A stretch of DNA of 64,000 nucleotides from Planctomycetaceae bacterium. Its GTDB lineage: Bacteria; Planctomycetota; Planctomycetia; Planctomycetales; Planctomycetaceae. This document shows, in pieces, positions 9,127-19,432 of this stretch. The stretch lies in NCBI GenBank assembly GCA_021732415.1, contig JAKFVC010000003.1, forward strand, positions 39,846-103,845, in the 5' to 3' direction. Each line of letters opens with the position of its first letter. Positions within the stretch are counted from its first letter, which is position 1. The notes below the pieces were generated by a model. The model did not search any database, was not told the origin of the DNA, and was given only the letters and a program-made list of their open reading frames with translations. The position numbers were made by a program, and so were the translations under genes.

Positions 9127-12100
9127 GCCCACAACTCAACGAAGCCCATGTCGAAGTCGCGGCCCTCGATTGGCTTGAAGAGTTGGGCTATGCCATTGAG
9201 CACGGTCCGGACCTGGCGCCCGGCCAACCCGCAGCCGAGCGCCAGTCGTTTGGTGACGTCGTGCTCGCTGACCGGCTGCGCGAGGCAATCAAGCGACTGA
9301 ACCCAGCGATTCCCGGTGAACCACTTGAAGACGCGTTGCTCAAGGTGTTGCGGGTGGGGACATTGTCGCTCATTCAAACCAACCGGGCATTTCACCGGAT
9401 GCTGCGCGATGGCGTGGATGTCGAGTACAAGCGGCCGGACGGCAGCGTCGCGGGCGACAAAGTGCGTCTGGTCAATTTCGATGATGCTTCGCGCAACGAC
9501 TGGTTGGCAGTGAACCAGTTCACGGTCACCGAAGGCCAACACAACCGCCGGCCAGATATCATCCTCTTCGTCAATGGCCTGCCGTTGGCCGTGATCGAAC
9601 TTAAGAATGCCGTCGATGAAGGGGCGACGATCTGGTCTGCCTATGCGCAACTTCAGACCTATAAGGCGCAGATTCCAGCCTTGATGCAGTACAACGCCGC
9701 GCTGGTCGTCAGTGATGGGCTGCAGGCGCGAATCGGTTCGCTCACGGAGAATCAGGAATGGTTCAAGATCTGGCGCACCATTGACGGCGAAGGGGATGCC
9801 CCCAAGTCCGTTCTCGAGCTCGAAGTGCTGGTGCGCGGCGTCTTCGAGCGGCGGCGATTCCTGGACCTGGTCGAGCATTTCACGGTCTTCGAAGAGGACC
9901 CGGATAGCGGCATGCTGAAGAAGATCATCGCCGGCTACCATCAATTCCACGGGGTCAATGCGGCTGTCGAAGAAACATTGCGTGCCAGCGGCATGTCTCT
10001 GCCAAACAACTCTCGGGCCCAGTCGACAGACCGAACGCACGGAGGGCTGCCCGGAGACCGTCGGGCCGGTGTGGTCTGGCACACCCAGGGCAGCGGTAAA
10101 AGTTTCTCGATGCTCTTCTATGCCGGCCGTATGGTGCGACATCCGGGCATGCAGAATCCGACGCTCGTCGTGCTGACCGATCGCAACGATCTCGACGACC
10201 AATTGTTCGGTCAGTTCCAGCGTTGTCACGACATCCTCGGTCAGACCCCGGTCCAGGCGGGAGGCCGTGAGCATTTGCGGGAGTTATTGAACCGCGCCAG
10301 TGGCGGGGTGATTTTTACCACCATCCACAAATTCATGCCGGAAAAGGGCGAGCCAATGCCCGAGCTGTGTGCTCGGCATAACATCGTGGTCATCGCAGAC
10401 GAAGCGCACCGGAGCCAGTACGGATTCGGCGGCAAGGTGAATCCGAAAACAGGCGAAATGTCGTATGGGTTCGCCAGCAACCTCCGCGATGCCCTGCCCC
10501 AGGCCTCATTTATCGGATTCACCGGCACACCGATCGAGAAGACCGATGCGAACACGCGCGCCGTCTTTGGCGACTACATCAGCATCTATGACATTCAGCG
10601 AGCGGTTGCGGATAAAGCAACGGTTCCCATCTATTACGAGAGTCGCATCGCCAAACTGGGCCTGAATGCCGCCGCATTGCCTAAGATTGATGAAGAGTTC
10701 GAAGAGATCACCGAAGGCGAAGAGCTGACCGCTCGCGAGAAGCTGAAAACCAAGTGGGCCGCGCTGGAGGCCCTGGTCGGCGATCCGAAACGGATCAAGG
10801 TCATTGCGGCCGACCTGGTACAGCATTTCGAAAAACGCATTGAGGCGATTGACGGCAAGGCGATGATCGTCTGCATGAGTCGCCGCATTTGCGTGGACCT
10901 CTACGATGCCCTCATCAAGCTGCGTCCCGAATGGGCCAGTGTGAAAGACGACGACTCCGAAGCCGAAAAGGCACAGAGCTGCGTGGTGAAGGTCATCATG
11001 ACCGGCAGCGCGGAAGACGGCCCTGACTGGCAGCCGCACATCCGCAACAAAGAGAAACGCCGCAAGCTGGCCAATCGTTTCAAAGACAGTAAAGACCCGT
11101 TCCGTATCGTGATCGTCCGCGACATGTGGCTGACCGGCTTCGATGCCCCGTGCCTGCATACGATGTACGCCGACAAGCCGATGCAGGGCCACGGGCTAAT
11201 GCAGGCCATCGCCCGCGTGAACCGCGTCTTCCGCGACAAACCGGGTGGACTGATCGTTGATTATCTCGGCTTGGCCGATCAACTCAAACAGGCCTTGGCG
11301 ACCTACACCGAAAGCGGCGGCAAAGGCGATCCCACGTTCGATACGAGCCAGGCCATCGCCGTCCTGCAGGAAAAGCACGGTATCGCCTGCGACATCATGC
11401 ACGGCTTCGACTGGTCCAAGTGGACGACCGGCACGCCGACAGAGCGGCTATCCCTCATTCCCGCCGGGCAGGAACATATCCTCGAGCAGGACGACGGCAA
11501 GAAACGGTTCGTACAACTGGTGATGGAGCTCTCGCGAGCCTTTGCCCTCTGCTCCGCCAGCGATGAAGCCACCGAAATTCGCGACGATGTTTCCTTTTTC
11601 CAAGCCCTGCAAGCCGCCCTGAGCAAGCAAAACACCGGCAGCCGGAAGACCCCGGAACAACTCGACGCCGCCATCCGCCAACTCGTTTCGAAGGCCCTCA
11701 CTACCGACGGCCAAGTGATCGACGTCTTCACGGCCGCCGGCCTGCCCAGGCCCGACATCTCGATTCTCTCCGACGAGTTCCTCGCCGAAGTCCGCGGCTT
11801 GAAGCACAAGAACGTCGCCGCGGAACTGCTGGCAAAGTTGCTCAAAGACGAGCTCAAGATCCGCTCAAAACGCAACCTCGTACAGTCGCAGCTCTTCAGC
11901 GAAAAACTCCAGAAGACCCTCAATGGTTACCATAGCCGCGCCATTGCCACGCAGGTCATTATCGAGGAACTGATCAAGCTGGCCAAGGAGATGGACGCGG
12001 CCACCAAGCGGGGAATCGACTTGGGGCTTACTGACGACGAAATTGCATTTTACGACGCGCTGGCCGCAAACGAGTCCGCGGTGAAAGCCATGGGCAACGC

Positions 12101-12329
12101 CGAACTGAAAGTGATTGCCGCGGAACTCGTGACCAAAGTCCGGCAAAGCGTGACCATCGACTGGACCGTCCGCGAAAGCGCCCGCGCGAGAATCAAGGTT
12201 ATCGTCAAGCGAATCCTCAACTTCCACGGCTACCCTCCAGATCTCCAAGAAGAGGCCACGAAGACGGTGCTCGCCCAAGCGGAACTGCTCTGCGTCGGGT
12301 GGGTTGATGGCGAACTCCCGCAAAATTGA
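9123..12329 (+). CDS. hsdR: Type I restriction-modification system, restriction subunit
   Basis: HsdR cuts unmodified DNA after ATP-driven translocation. The N-terminal nuclease domain has [20 protein letters not shown] near residue 144 (PD...ExK). The helicase core has TQGSGKS near residue 321, DEAH ([13 protein letters not shown]) near 426, and FTGTPIE near 467. The second helicase lobe contains [12 protein letters not shown] and a QAIARVNR motif VI. The helical C-terminal region that contacts the methylase is present, and the 1068 aa are of normal length. The start overlaps the DUF4268 gene by 4 bp. With hsdM and hsdS it forms a complete system, split by two extra genes. Confidence 0.93.
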   Translation: MSPQLNEAHVEVAALDWLEELGYAIEHGPDLAPGQPAAERQSFGDVVLADRLREAIKRLNPAIPGEPLEDALLKVLRVGTLSLIQTNRAFHRMLRDGVDVEYKRPDGSVAGDKVRLVNFDDASRNDWLAVNQFTVTEGQHNRRPDIILFVNGLPLAVIELKNAVDEGATIWSAYAQLQTYKAQIPALMQYNAALVVSDGLQARIGSLTENQEWFKIWRTIDGEGDAPKSVLELEVLVRGVFERRRFLDLVEHFTVFEEDPDSGMLKKIIAGYHQFHGVNAAVEETLRASGMSLPNNSRAQSTDRTHGGLPGDRRAGVVWHTQGSGKSFSMLFYAGRMVRHPGMQNPTLVVLTDRNDLDDQLFGQFQRCHDILGQTPVQAGGREHLRELLNRASGGVIFTTIHKFMPEKGEPMPELCARHNIVVIADEAHRSQYGFGGKVNPKTGEMSYGFASNLRDALPQASFIGFTGTPIEKTDANTRAVFGDYISIYDIQRAVADKATVPIYYESRIAKLGLNAAALPKIDEEFEEITEGEELTAREKLKTKWAALEALVGDPKRIKVIAADLVQHFEKRIEAIDGKAMIVCMSRRICVDLYDALIKLRPEWASVKDDDSEAEKAQSCVVKVIMTGSAEDGPDWQPHIRNKEKRRKLANRFKDSKDPFRIVIVRDMWLTGFDAPCLHTMYADKPMQGHGLMQAIARVNRVFRDKPGGLIVDYLGLADQLKQALATYTESGGKGDPTFDTSQAIAVLQEKHGIACDIMHGFDWSKWTTGTPTERLSLIPAGQEHILEQDDGKKRFVQLVMELSRAFALCSASDEATEIRDDVSFFQALQAALSKQNTGSRKTPEQLDAAIRQLVSKALTTDGQVIDVFTAAGLPRPDISILSDEFLAEVRGLKHKNVAAELLAKLLKDELKIRSKRNLVQSQLFSEKLQKTLNGYHSRAIATQVIIEELIKLAKEMDAATKRGIDLGLTDDEIAFYDALAANESAVKAMGNAELKVIAAELVTKVRQSVTIDWTVRESARARIKVIVKRILNFHGYPPDLQEEATKTVLAQAELLCVGWVDGELPQN

Positions 12330-12444
12330 CATTGCCGCCCAAAAATCGGCGCTGGACTCTCGGCAGGTAGGCCAGAGAATCCGTAAAATGGGGCCAGCGG
12401 GTTTCTGTTGGTGCGTGTCGCGACCTCCAACAGATGAAACGACG

Positions 12445-12485
12445 AGCGGCGGTTGAATTGGATCCTATCCCCAATTCCCGCCGCT
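12445..12485. other. Strong hairpin between hsdR and the next gene
   Basis: An 8-bp stem, AGCGGCGG with CCGCCGCT, encloses a second 7-bp stem, GAATTGG with CCAATTC. No run of T follows, so it is not a textbook terminator. It may stabilise or attenuate the hsdR transcript ahead of the gene at 12524. Confidence 0.5.
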
Positions 12486-12523
12486 TGCCGGCCCGCATCT
12501 GTCGAGGATTGGAGTCTTAAATC

Positions 12524-13552
12524 ATGGCGAAGAAGCCCCAAACTAATCGCGCGCCTGCTAAATCGAAGTCGCTGGCATTGGGTGGCGTGGTGTCCAATCC
12601 CGTGACTAGCCGGTCGATTGACAATCCTCGTCGAATGCAGGCCTACATTGGTGCGCTGAACTCCGCGCGAGAACGAATAACTTGGCAGCTGGGTAATTCG
12701 TCTACTCCGGAGGATCTATTTGACGGATCTCTGAAAGCCGTTCTTCAGGCCTGCCGGGCGTTCGCGGCCGTCGCCCTCTACGATGACCGAATCCTTGAAA
12801 TCGAGTCGCTTAAATCAACGAGCATCGAACGGGATGACGACGGTGCTGATTTACCGGACAAAGGAGCGTTAATCGTTTGGACAAAGATAATCTGTCCGCG
12901 TGTTCGTACTCAAGTCGGCCCTTGGGCGTGGCAACATACCAGCGATGCCGGGCGATATGACTATCCGGACGAAAAGAGAGATTCAGACGGCAGGATTCTC
13001 ACCAAGGATGGTGTGCCACTGAGGATTGAGTTAAAGCGCGACGCTCAAGGGGAACTCGCTGTCGAATTCAGCGGACTAGTTGCAACAACGCGTGATGATT
13101 TGTCGCTGGAACAAGACCTCAGTTTTGAGGCGAAAAAAGTTTTTGATTGGCGCGATGTCATTGACGCGTTGATCGTTGGGGCAGAGCATCTGGACGTCAA
13201 ACAGCCAAAACCCGAACTCCTTCCGAATTACACCGCAGTGATTCACGCCTACGGTACGCCAATTCCTGAAGAATTCGGGACGCTGGTGGCAAGTGAGCAG
13301 CGATGGTACGGGCCGGTCATTGGAACACAAAAGCTGATTGGGGCAACGTTGCGGCGGGACTGGAACAAGGTGTCGGACGTTACACTTAACGCATGGTTTA
13401 TTGCTGGAACATCCAAATCTAAGCCTAACATCTTTGCACGCCGTGACGACCAAGGGACAATTGAAGCCTACTATCGAAGCGAAAAGGCATTTGACATTGC
13501 TAAACAGCGGGCCGGAGCCTTCGAGTCCCGGAAAATCGATAAAGTGAAATAA
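12524..13552 (+). CDS. Hypothetical protein downstream of hsdR
   Basis: This is a 342-aa soluble protein of no family I recognise. The N-terminus is basic (MAKKPQTNRAPAKSKS). A helical part follows (RRMQAYIGALNSARERITW), then two alpha/beta stretches, and the C-terminus again is basic. A GGAG lies at good spacing before the ATG. It begins 194 bp after hsdR on the same strand and could be transcribed with the restriction locus, though a strong hairpin lies between them. I see no nuclease, ATPase, toxin or membrane motif. A defence accessory role is only a guess from position. Confidence 0.6.
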   Translation: MAKKPQTNRAPAKSKSLALGGVVSNPVTSRSIDNPRRMQAYIGALNSARERITWQLGNSSTPEDLFDGSLKAVLQACRAFAAVALYDDRILEIESLKSTSIERDDDGADLPDKGALIVWTKIICPRVRTQVGPWAWQHTSDAGRYDYPDEKRDSDGRILTKDGVPLRIELKRDAQGELAVEFSGLVATTRDDLSLEQDLSFEAKKVFDWRDVIDALIVGAEHLDVKQPKPELLPNYTAVIHAYGTPIPEEFGTLVASEQRWYGPVIGTQKLIGATLRRDWNKVSDVTLNAWFIAGTSKSKPNIFARRDDQGTIEAYYRSEKAFDIAKQRAGAFESRKIDKVK

Positions 13553-13715
13553 AGCCAAATTAAGTAAAATAAAGCGAGGTCGTCACCCAAAGGCAAAAAC
13601 TAGCCCAATTGATTTCGACAAGATTGTCACGGCAGCACTAAAAGGGGAATCGGCTCACACGTTGTGAGTTGGTTCCCTTTCGTCGTTGCATAGCCTTTTT
13701 TTGTTGGAGGCTGTT

Positions 13716-13925
13716 GTGGTTCTGTCAGAGTTTCTTGAGCTTGTTCGGCAGCGTGACGTAAAGGTCACTGAGGCCCAAATTCGCTTCGCAATCAAGAATG
13801 GTCGCATCCCGCGCCCCCGGCTCGATGGAGCGCACCGATTCGATTTCAGCTCGGTCGATGTTGACCGAGCGGTTGAATTTTTCGCTGCCAAGTCGGTGAT
13901 CGGGGAGGCTGTCTCATGCGGCTAG
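13716..13925 (+). CDS. Small predicted DNA-binding protein
   Basis: This encodes 69 aa from a GTG start at 13716, chosen because GGAGG sits five bases upstream; a TTG at 13686 in frame has no such site. The sequence VTEAQIRFAIKNGRIPRPRL then RFDFSSVDVDRAVEFFA resembles MerR/excisionase-type winged helix proteins, which recognise DNA through a short helix and wing. It overlaps the following helix-turn-helix gene by 10 bp. Position next to a replication gene suggests an excisionase or regulator of the island. The family call is tentative. Confidence 0.55.
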   Translation: MVLSEFLELVRQRDVKVTEAQIRFAIKNGRIPRPRLDGAHRFDFSSVDVDRAVEFFAAKSVIGEAVSCG

Positions 13926-14239
13926 ACCTGTCCCCCGAAGATCTGCGGCCGCTGGTCGAGTCAGTCGTCCAGGAAGCGTTGCGGCAGCTGTCAGCCATTC
14001 GACCGCCGACCGCGACGGATGAGACCGCTCAACTATTGTTGGATGTTCCCACCGCTGCCCGTGCGCTCGGATTATGCGAAAAATCTCTGTGGACACTGTC
14101 AAATTGTGGCGACTTGCCAGTCGTCCGAGTCGGGCGGCGAGTGCTATACGACCCTGCGGATCTCAAGGCGTGGATCGCCGCGACCAAGTCAATATCTCGA
14201 CCAGCGACTGAGGCCAGTGCGTCGGACTGCGACCAGTAA
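13916..14239 (+). CDS. Helix-turn-helix domain protein, excisionase-like
   Basis: The C-terminal half (residues about 41-90) reads LLDVPTAARALGLCEKSLW, then LPVVRVGRRVLYDPADLKAWIAA. That is the HTH_17/excisionase pattern (helix-turn-helix, R-x-G-R-R-x-x-Y wing, then a helix). These proteins usually direct excision or control an integrase or replication gene. GGGAGG lies eight bases before the ATG. The gene overlaps the small gene before it and is followed by the primase-helicase, so the three likely form one operon. Confidence 0.75.
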   Translation: MRLDLSPEDLRPLVESVVQEALRQLSAIRPPTATDETAQLLLDVPTAARALGLCEKSLWTLSNCGDLPVVRVGRRVLYDPADLKAWIAATKSISRPATEASASDCDQ

Positions 14240-14331
14240 ACGAAAACAGCCCCCAGTGTTAGGAAGGGCTGCCCTCGATCTTGTTGTTCTGCCACGTTGC
14301 CACGCGTGGCCCTGACGGAGTTAGCGATATT

Positions 14332-16902
14332 ATGGCGATGGATACAACGCCAATCAAGATTGATTCTGCCCCAGATGTCCCACTTCCTACCGGTTGTGGG
14401 AGTGACGCGGTGACGACCGCGACTTGCCGGCCAGTCAAGATTACTATTGTGAAGATGGCTGCCAGTGAGCGGTGGTTTTCCGACATATTGCCGTCTTGCG
14501 GTTTCCCCCGCGAGATTCTTGACGGCAAGCACCATCCCTGTCCGAAGTGTGGCGGAAAAGATCGATTTCGTGCCATAGATTCAAACACTGGGACCGTACT
14601 CTGCAATCAGTGCTTCCACGGGAAGAATGGTGACGGTTTCACTGCGATCACATGGTTCAAGGGTTTAGTGTTTCGCCAATCGTTCGAAGTTGTGGCTACT
14701 TATCTCGGAATGCGTGTTTGTGATGAGGATCAGAGCAAGCTAACTAACATTGTCGAGAGGGTTGCGGAGCTAAAGCGAATCCCGCTTGCATCATTCATCG
14801 CATTCGGAGCACATGAGGCGCTGCGTGGAAGAATTAACGTGGCGCGATTGCCGATGTATGACGAAAAAGGCCAACAGTGTAGCCATTGCGATTTTGCCGA
14901 ACTCAATGACAACTTTCGAAAAGGCTTGAGCGCGAAGGGGAAACCTACGGGGCTGTACTATGCAAATCGGCCGGCGCCGGGCGAAACAATTCTGATCACC
15001 GAGGGGCCAAAGGATGCCGGAGCCCTCCATTCACTTGGTTACAACGTTGTCGGATTGCCAACATGCAAGCTGGCGAAAAAATTCAGTGGCGTCTTTAAAG
15101 GCTGTCATGTGATTATCGTGCCCGACCTGGACGAGGCCGGTAAAGCATCGGCACCAATCACTGCCAGTCGACTCAACTCAACTGCCGCATCGATTCGAAT
15201 TGCGTGGCTGCCAGGTGATGTGAAAGCCAGCGACGGCGACGGTGTAAGGGAGATTCTTGCCAAGAATAACGGCGAGACCCAGGTGAGGCTGGCCATCGAC
15301 AATTCCGTACCATGGCAGCCGGGAGACTTAGATTCGAATAGTTCACCGGGCTCGACCGCGCAAGCAACAATGAAAGTTGTGAGGACATCGCAGCTTGGAG
15401 CTCAAGCAGCCCCGAACGGAACTGGCGACACATTACAGACGAGTCGTGATTCGCCGTCCGTTGCCGGCTCTCCGTACAGTGAAGTATTTGAATTTAATGA
15501 CCCCCGCCGTTTGGCCTTGCTATTCTTGGAACGCCGCTGCACAGCAGGTGACTACAAGACCGTCGTTAAATGGAATTCAGAGTGGTACTGGTGGAACTCG
15601 GTCTGCTACGAAACAATAGAAACCGAGGGACTTAGGGCTAGGCTGGTGAATTTCGTCCAGAAGGAGTTTGAAGCAACGGCCATTGAACAACTACAGAGAT
15701 ACAAAGCGCAACCTAAAAAGGATGGTGATGAAGGTGGACCCAAAGCTGAAAAAGTAACTCAAGCTTTATTGAATAACGTATTACAACATTTCTCTGCGAT
15801 CACGCATATTGGATCGGCCATTAAACAGCCTTCGTGGCTATGGCACGAGCCCAACGATTTTGACTCGCGTGAAAATATTGTCGCAAAAAACGGGATCATC
15901 AATCTGCGAAAGCTTGTTTCTGGCGATCCGGAATATCGAGTGCCACCTACACCAGCCTATTTTTCTACAAATTGTCTACCGTTTGACTTCGACGAAACCG
16001 CAGCCGATCCAATCGAGTGGCTGCGGTTCTTAAATGAACTGTGGCCCAATGATTCTGATTCAATACTTTGTCTTCAGGAGTGGTTTGGACTGTTGCTGGT
16101 CCCTGACACGCGATTCCAAAAGGTCCTGCTGGTGGTGGGGCCTAAACGTTCCGGCAAGGGAACCATCGCCCGAGTCATCCGGGCGCTCATCGGCGAATCC
16201 AACGTAGCGGGACCGACCCTTGCAGGGCTAGCCACCAATTTCGGATTGTGGCCACTGATCGGCAAACAGGTTGCCATAATTGCTGATGCCCGTCTTTCCA
16301 GCCAGACCGACAGCGCCGTCGTTACCGAGCGACTGTTGTCAATCAGTGGTGAGGATGGCATAACCATCGACCGGAAAAATCTGGCACCACTCACGACCAC
16401 CCTATCCACTCGGTTCGTGTTAATGACCAACGAACTGCCACGCCTGACCGACGCCTCGAACGCTCTTGCCGCAAGGTTTGTGATTCTGCGAATGGAAAAC
16501 TCGTTCATTGGAAAAGAAGATCACGGGCTGACCGAACGACTGATTAAGGAGCTGCCGTTGATCTTGACTTGGGCCATATCGGGCTGGCAACGGCTGAATC
16601 AGAACGGCCGGTTCACGATTCCCGAGTCAAGTCAGGACTTGGTGAACCAGTTGGAAGATTCTTCATCGCCGGTCGGAGCCTTCGTTCGCGAATGTTGTGA
16701 TGTTGGAGCCGAGTTTGAAATCGAAAAGAAGGACCTCTTCACCGCCTGGAAAAGCTGGTGCGAAACGGAGAACCGAGCTCACCCCGGTATTTTGTCGACA
16801 TTCGCGACCCAGCTGAGGGCAGCTGTTTCGTCAGTGTCTGCCAAGCGGGCTCAAGTGTTTGGCGCAAGAATTCAGCAATATACCGGCATCAAATTGAAGT
16901 GA
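14332..16902 (+). CDS. P4-type primase-helicase
   Basis: This multidomain replication protein of about 856 aa has three parts. The N-terminal zinc ribbon, HPCPKCGGKDRFRAI with CNQC, is near residues 70-100. A TOPRIM primase core follows, with ILITEGPKDAGALHSLGY near 220 and IIVPDLDEAGKA near 262. The C-terminal part is an SF3 helicase with Walker A GPKRSGKGT near 602 and the DEAA/D5-type region before it. This is the layout of phage P4 alpha and similar proteins, which start replication at iterons. I chose ATG 14332, with GGAG upstream; a TTG at 14281 would extend it. A run of 12-bp repeats lies 12 bp after its stop, consistent with an origin. It suggests the island can replicate after excision. 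Confidence 0.88.
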   Translation: MAMDTTPIKIDSAPDVPLPTGCGSDAVTTATCRPVKITIVKMAASERWFSDILPSCGFPREILDGKHHPCPKCGGKDRFRAIDSNTGTVLCNQCFHGKNGDGFTAITWFKGLVFRQSFEVVATYLGMRVCDEDQSKLTNIVERVAELKRIPLASFIAFGAHEALRGRINVARLPMYDEKGQQCSHCDFAELNDNFRKGLSAKGKPTGLYYANRPAPGETILITEGPKDAGALHSLGYNVVGLPTCKLAKKFSGVFKGCHVIIVPDLDEAGKASAPITASRLNSTAASIRIAWLPGDVKASDGDGVREILAKNNGETQVRLAIDNSVPWQPGDLDSNSSPGSTAQATMKVVRTSQLGAQAAPNGTGDTLQTSRDSPSVAGSPYSEVFEFNDPRRLALLFLERRCTAGDYKTVVKWNSEWYWWNSVCYETIETEGLRARLVNFVQKEFEATAIEQLQRYKAQPKKDGDEGGPKAEKVTQALLNNVLQHFSAITHIGSAIKQPSWLWHEPNDFDSRENIVAKNGIINLRKLVSGDPEYRVPPTPAYFSTNCLPFDFDETAADPIEWLRFLNELWPNDSDSILCLQEWFGLLLVPDTRFQKVLLVVGPKRSGKGTIARVIRALIGESNVAGPTLAGLATNFGLWPLIGKQVAIIADARLSSQTDSAVVTERLLSISGEDGITIDRKNLAPLTTTLSTRFVLMTNELPRLTDASNALAARFVILRMENSFIGKEDHGLTERLIKELPLILTWAISGWQRLNQNGRFTIPESSQDLVNQLEDSSSPVGAFVRECCDVGAEFEIEKKDLFTAWKSWCETENRAHPGILSTFATQLRAAVSSVSAKRAQVFGARIQQYTGIKLK

Positions 16903-16914
16903 TACTTAATTCTT

Positions 16915-16996
16915 GTCAGGGTGAGTGTCAGGGTGAGTGTCAGGGTGAGTGTCAGGGTGAGTGTCAGGGTGAGTGTCAGGGTGAGTGTCAGGGTGA
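16915..16996 (+). repeat. Seven tandem 12-bp repeats, iteron-like
   Basis: The unit GTCAGGGTGAGT repeats at exact 12-bp steps from 16915, with the seventh copy ending in GACA. More GTCAGGG half-units follow at about 17019-17035, and inverted ones lie near 17130-17143. Direct repeats next to a P4-type primase-helicase gene are a common origin design, so this is a likely binding array for that protein. The repeats lie outside any gene I accept. The rest of 16903-17346 holds no supported gene. Confidence 0.7.
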
Positions 16997-17346
16997 CAGC
17001 GTTGGATTTCATTAGGGCGTCAGGGACGTCAGGGCGTTTACAAGTTCATGAGCCTAACCAAGAAATAGTATTGCATTTCATATACTGCACCGCGCGCATT
17101 AATCCGTAGAGCGGACAATTGGCCGTCACACTGACGCCCCTGACGGCAGTCGCTCCAACAGGCATGCGAAGTGATTTTACGTGATCCGAAGCAAGAGGAT
17201 CTGCATCAAATCGCTAAAAGAGTATGTCACCCGAAGGTTCGACAATGTAGCAGAATTTCAATTGCGCTACGATTTGCACGTGAAATGTGTGTCGCGCGTA
17301 GGGGGATTTTACACAGGACTTGGCTTCCTTGTAAAGGAAATAATTT

Positions 17347-18138
17347 ATGGGCACGCCGATTGAGCGAGTCGGGCTTCCTAACAATTTAGAGTCGGAAAGG
17401 CTGGGGGATGACCCCGTCGAGAGCTCGCCCAAGGGGAATTCGAAAGGGTTCACTCGGGGCCTACTTGCTCGCGCTGGCGGCCGTGGTAATCACGGTCGAT
17501 GGATTGGCGAAAGGTTTGTTGCCGCGGATGAGATTGTTGAAAGCATTCGCATGCTGTTGGCCGACTCATGGACCGTGGGCGATCTCAAGCGGGAAATGGC
17601 GAAAAAATTTGGCGGTACAGGCCGGTCATTTGAACGCTATTTGCGAGTAGCGCGTGCCAGGAACATTCAGCAGGCAGGCAAAACCGCGAGTGAATCGAAA
17701 GCTGATGCCATGCATCAATGGCATCGACTATTGGTAGAAGCGAAATCGGAGCAACGTCGGACATACGCAAATTTACTTGCGGTGCAAAATGAGTTGGATC
17801 AATTGCGTGAGCGGGCTGCTGGCGCCGGTGGGGCTACGCTCCTGGATCTGATGGGGCAAATCGATTCAAAGATAAATCTTATGGCGGCGTGCGAGAAGTC
17901 ATACGCGAGGTCTCGCTATTGGGTTGCCAGCCACCAGCACACTATCGACCGAATCTTGGGTAATCGGGCTCCGATTCATTTCCAAGCTCAGACGGTCAAA
18001 GTGCCTCAACTGGTACCCCCAAATGAACCGCAAACGAAGGATGAATCGGTCGCTGCCCTGAAAGATTTAGTCAATCAGCTTCGAAATCAAATTATAGGGG
18101 GGAGCGCACAGCAAAAATCCGCCCCAGCCGGAGATTAA
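17347..18138 (+). CDS. Hypothetical protein, helix-turn-helix plus coiled coil
   Basis: This is a 263-aa protein. After a basic, Gly-rich start, residues about 60-105 (ADEIVESIRMLLADSWTVG, then LKREMAKKFGGTGRSFERYL) look like a helix-turn-helix of the kind seen in terminase small subunits and some regulators. Residues 115-190 are charged helix likely to form a coiled coil. The C-terminus has another short helix and a disordered tail. AAAGGAAAT precedes the ATG. It follows the iteron-like repeats, so it may act in replication or packaging, but I cannot name a family. Confidence 0.6.
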   Translation: MGTPIERVGLPNNLESERLGDDPVESSPKGNSKGFTRGLLARAGGRGNHGRWIGERFVAADEIVESIRMLLADSWTVGDLKREMAKKFGGTGRSFERYLRVARARNIQQAGKTASESKADAMHQWHRLLVEAKSEQRRTYANLLAVQNELDQLRERAAGAGGATLLDLMGQIDSKINLMAACEKSYARSRYWVASHQHTIDRILGNRAPIHFQAQTVKVPQLVPPNEPQTKDESVAALKDLVNQLRNQIIGGSAQQKSAPAGD

Positions 18139-18369
18139 GTCGGTATTCGGTCGGTTCTCCCCAAATTTGAGTTGGGAGAACTGGCAGCCAACCCGCCCCT
18201 CTTGTCTCTTACCTCCCTGAATAGTCAAGTTTCCTCGAGCAGGGGTTGCGGTCAGTCGTCGGCATTCTCCTAATCAATCAAGTCCATGACGATTGACACT
18301 CGCACAGGTTTGAGCTGAAATACGCGGATTGCTGGCCAGCCCTACCGATTCTTGAAGTCGAGGTGGATC

Positions 18370-19212
18370 ATGAGTTGTATCAACGTGCGAGTCTTGCTTG
18401 TGTTGCTTTACTCCGGATTACTTCAACCTCAGCAAATAGTTCCCTTTGATGACTTAGAAGAGTACCAGTCATCGTCGAGTGTTTACGAGTGGTCTGGTGT
18501 TTTGTTTGAGGTTCCGCACTCGTTTGGACGCAAAAAAGTAGCGGTTGATTCGGATCCCAAACAATCGCAATCAACAAAGACTCCAGAGGAGTATTGTTCG
18601 GAGTATCACGAACTTCGCAAGCAGTATATCTCCGAGATCGAGCAGAAAATCAAAAAGCTGCCCGCGAAATTTGATTGGGACAACATGAGCTTCGCGGCGA
18701 AACGAAATGTACTCGGGCCGTATCAAAAGAGAGTTCAGCTGGCCAAGTCGGAACGCAAATTGCGGTTTCCGATGATGAGGTTTCATTCCGTTGGAGAGAT
18801 CGGGGAAGTGTTTATACCCATGGCGACAATAAGCAACTCTGAGCGACCGGCTACTGTGCGCACCATTGGCAATCGGACGATTGTTGCATTTATAGCAGGT
18901 CAGGAGGTTCTGTTGAAAGGAATTCCAATCGGCCCATTTGAGAAACAGGGCACAGAGATTTTACTGACGGGAACATGGCACAGAGTCAAGGACACAGAAA
19001 TAGAGGTAAAGCAGGACCGAGTTAACGCTAAGGCAATGCCGACTTTCGAGCCTTGGCCCTTCGAGCAAGAGGCGGGGAAAATCTGGGAGAAATACTTGCC
19101 TGAGCAAGAGTCCAAAGCCGCTAAAGCAGCGAAAGAAGCCGCTAAGGCCATAAAGGAAAAGAAGGTCGAGACGTTCCTGACTCCGACTACCAAGAACAAG
19201 AAAGTCAAGTGA
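18370..19212 (+). CDS. Secreted protein with shared C-terminal domain, cassette copy 1
   Basis: This encodes 280 aa starting with a hydrophobic signal-like segment (CINVRVLLVLLYSGLLQ). The mature part has TPEEYCSEYHELRKQYISEI, then IGNRTIVAF, LLTGTWHRVKD, FEPWPFEQEA and the end KKVETFLTPTTKNKKVK. The same sequence landmarks, in the same order, form the C-terminal 240 residues of the FGE-type protein at 19894-21537. So this is a paralogue lacking the FGE domain. GAGGTG lies five bases before the ATG at 18370. It is followed, as is its paralogue, by a serine recombinase sequence, here broken. The function of the shared domain is unknown to me. Confidence 0.7.
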   Translation: MSCINVRVLLVLLYSGLLQPQQIVPFDDLEEYQSSSSVYEWSGVLFEVPHSFGRKKVAVDSDPKQSQSTKTPEEYCSEYHELRKQYISEIEQKIKKLPAKFDWDNMSFAAKRNVLGPYQKRVQLAKSERKLRFPMMRFHSVGEIGEVFIPMATISNSERPATVRTIGNRTIVAFIAGQEVLLKGIPIGPFEKQGTEILLTGTWHRVKDTEIEVKQDRVNAKAMPTFEPWPFEQEAGKIWEKYLPEQESKAAKAAKEAAKAIKEKKVETFLTPTTKNKKVK

Positions 19213-19328
19213 GTCTGATCGCTCAGCTCCCGATACGGAGCGTCGAATTCAGAAAGATGCAACGTACAGACTCTGTCGAAGAAGGCGACAATTAATCCAA
19301 GTTTGCTCGCTTCTGTCCATCACCGTCA

Positions 19329-19356
19329 GGTGACGTACAACGCCGGTAGTGTACAA
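19329..19356 (+). repeat. Spacer repeat, cassette copy 1
   Basis: This 28-bp stretch begins GGTGACGTACAA and ends AGTGTACAA. It differs from 21625-21652 at only a few positions. Both copies lie between a secreted-protein gene and a serine recombinase sequence. Each contains two GTACAA motifs, so it could be a regulator or recombinase site. Confidence 0.6.
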
Positions 19357-19432
19357 GATCGCGAAGCCAGATTGAGCAATCACGAGTTGGCCGCATCGTG
19401 GAAACATTTCTCTATTGTACTTAACCTGGGTG

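Noticed and set aside
8847..10274. 475-aa minus-strand frame across hsdR
   Set aside because: Antisense shadow of hsdR; no start signal and no domain.
16915..16996. Possible CRISPR array
   Set aside because: The 12-bp units are contiguous with no unique spacers, and no cas genes are nearby.
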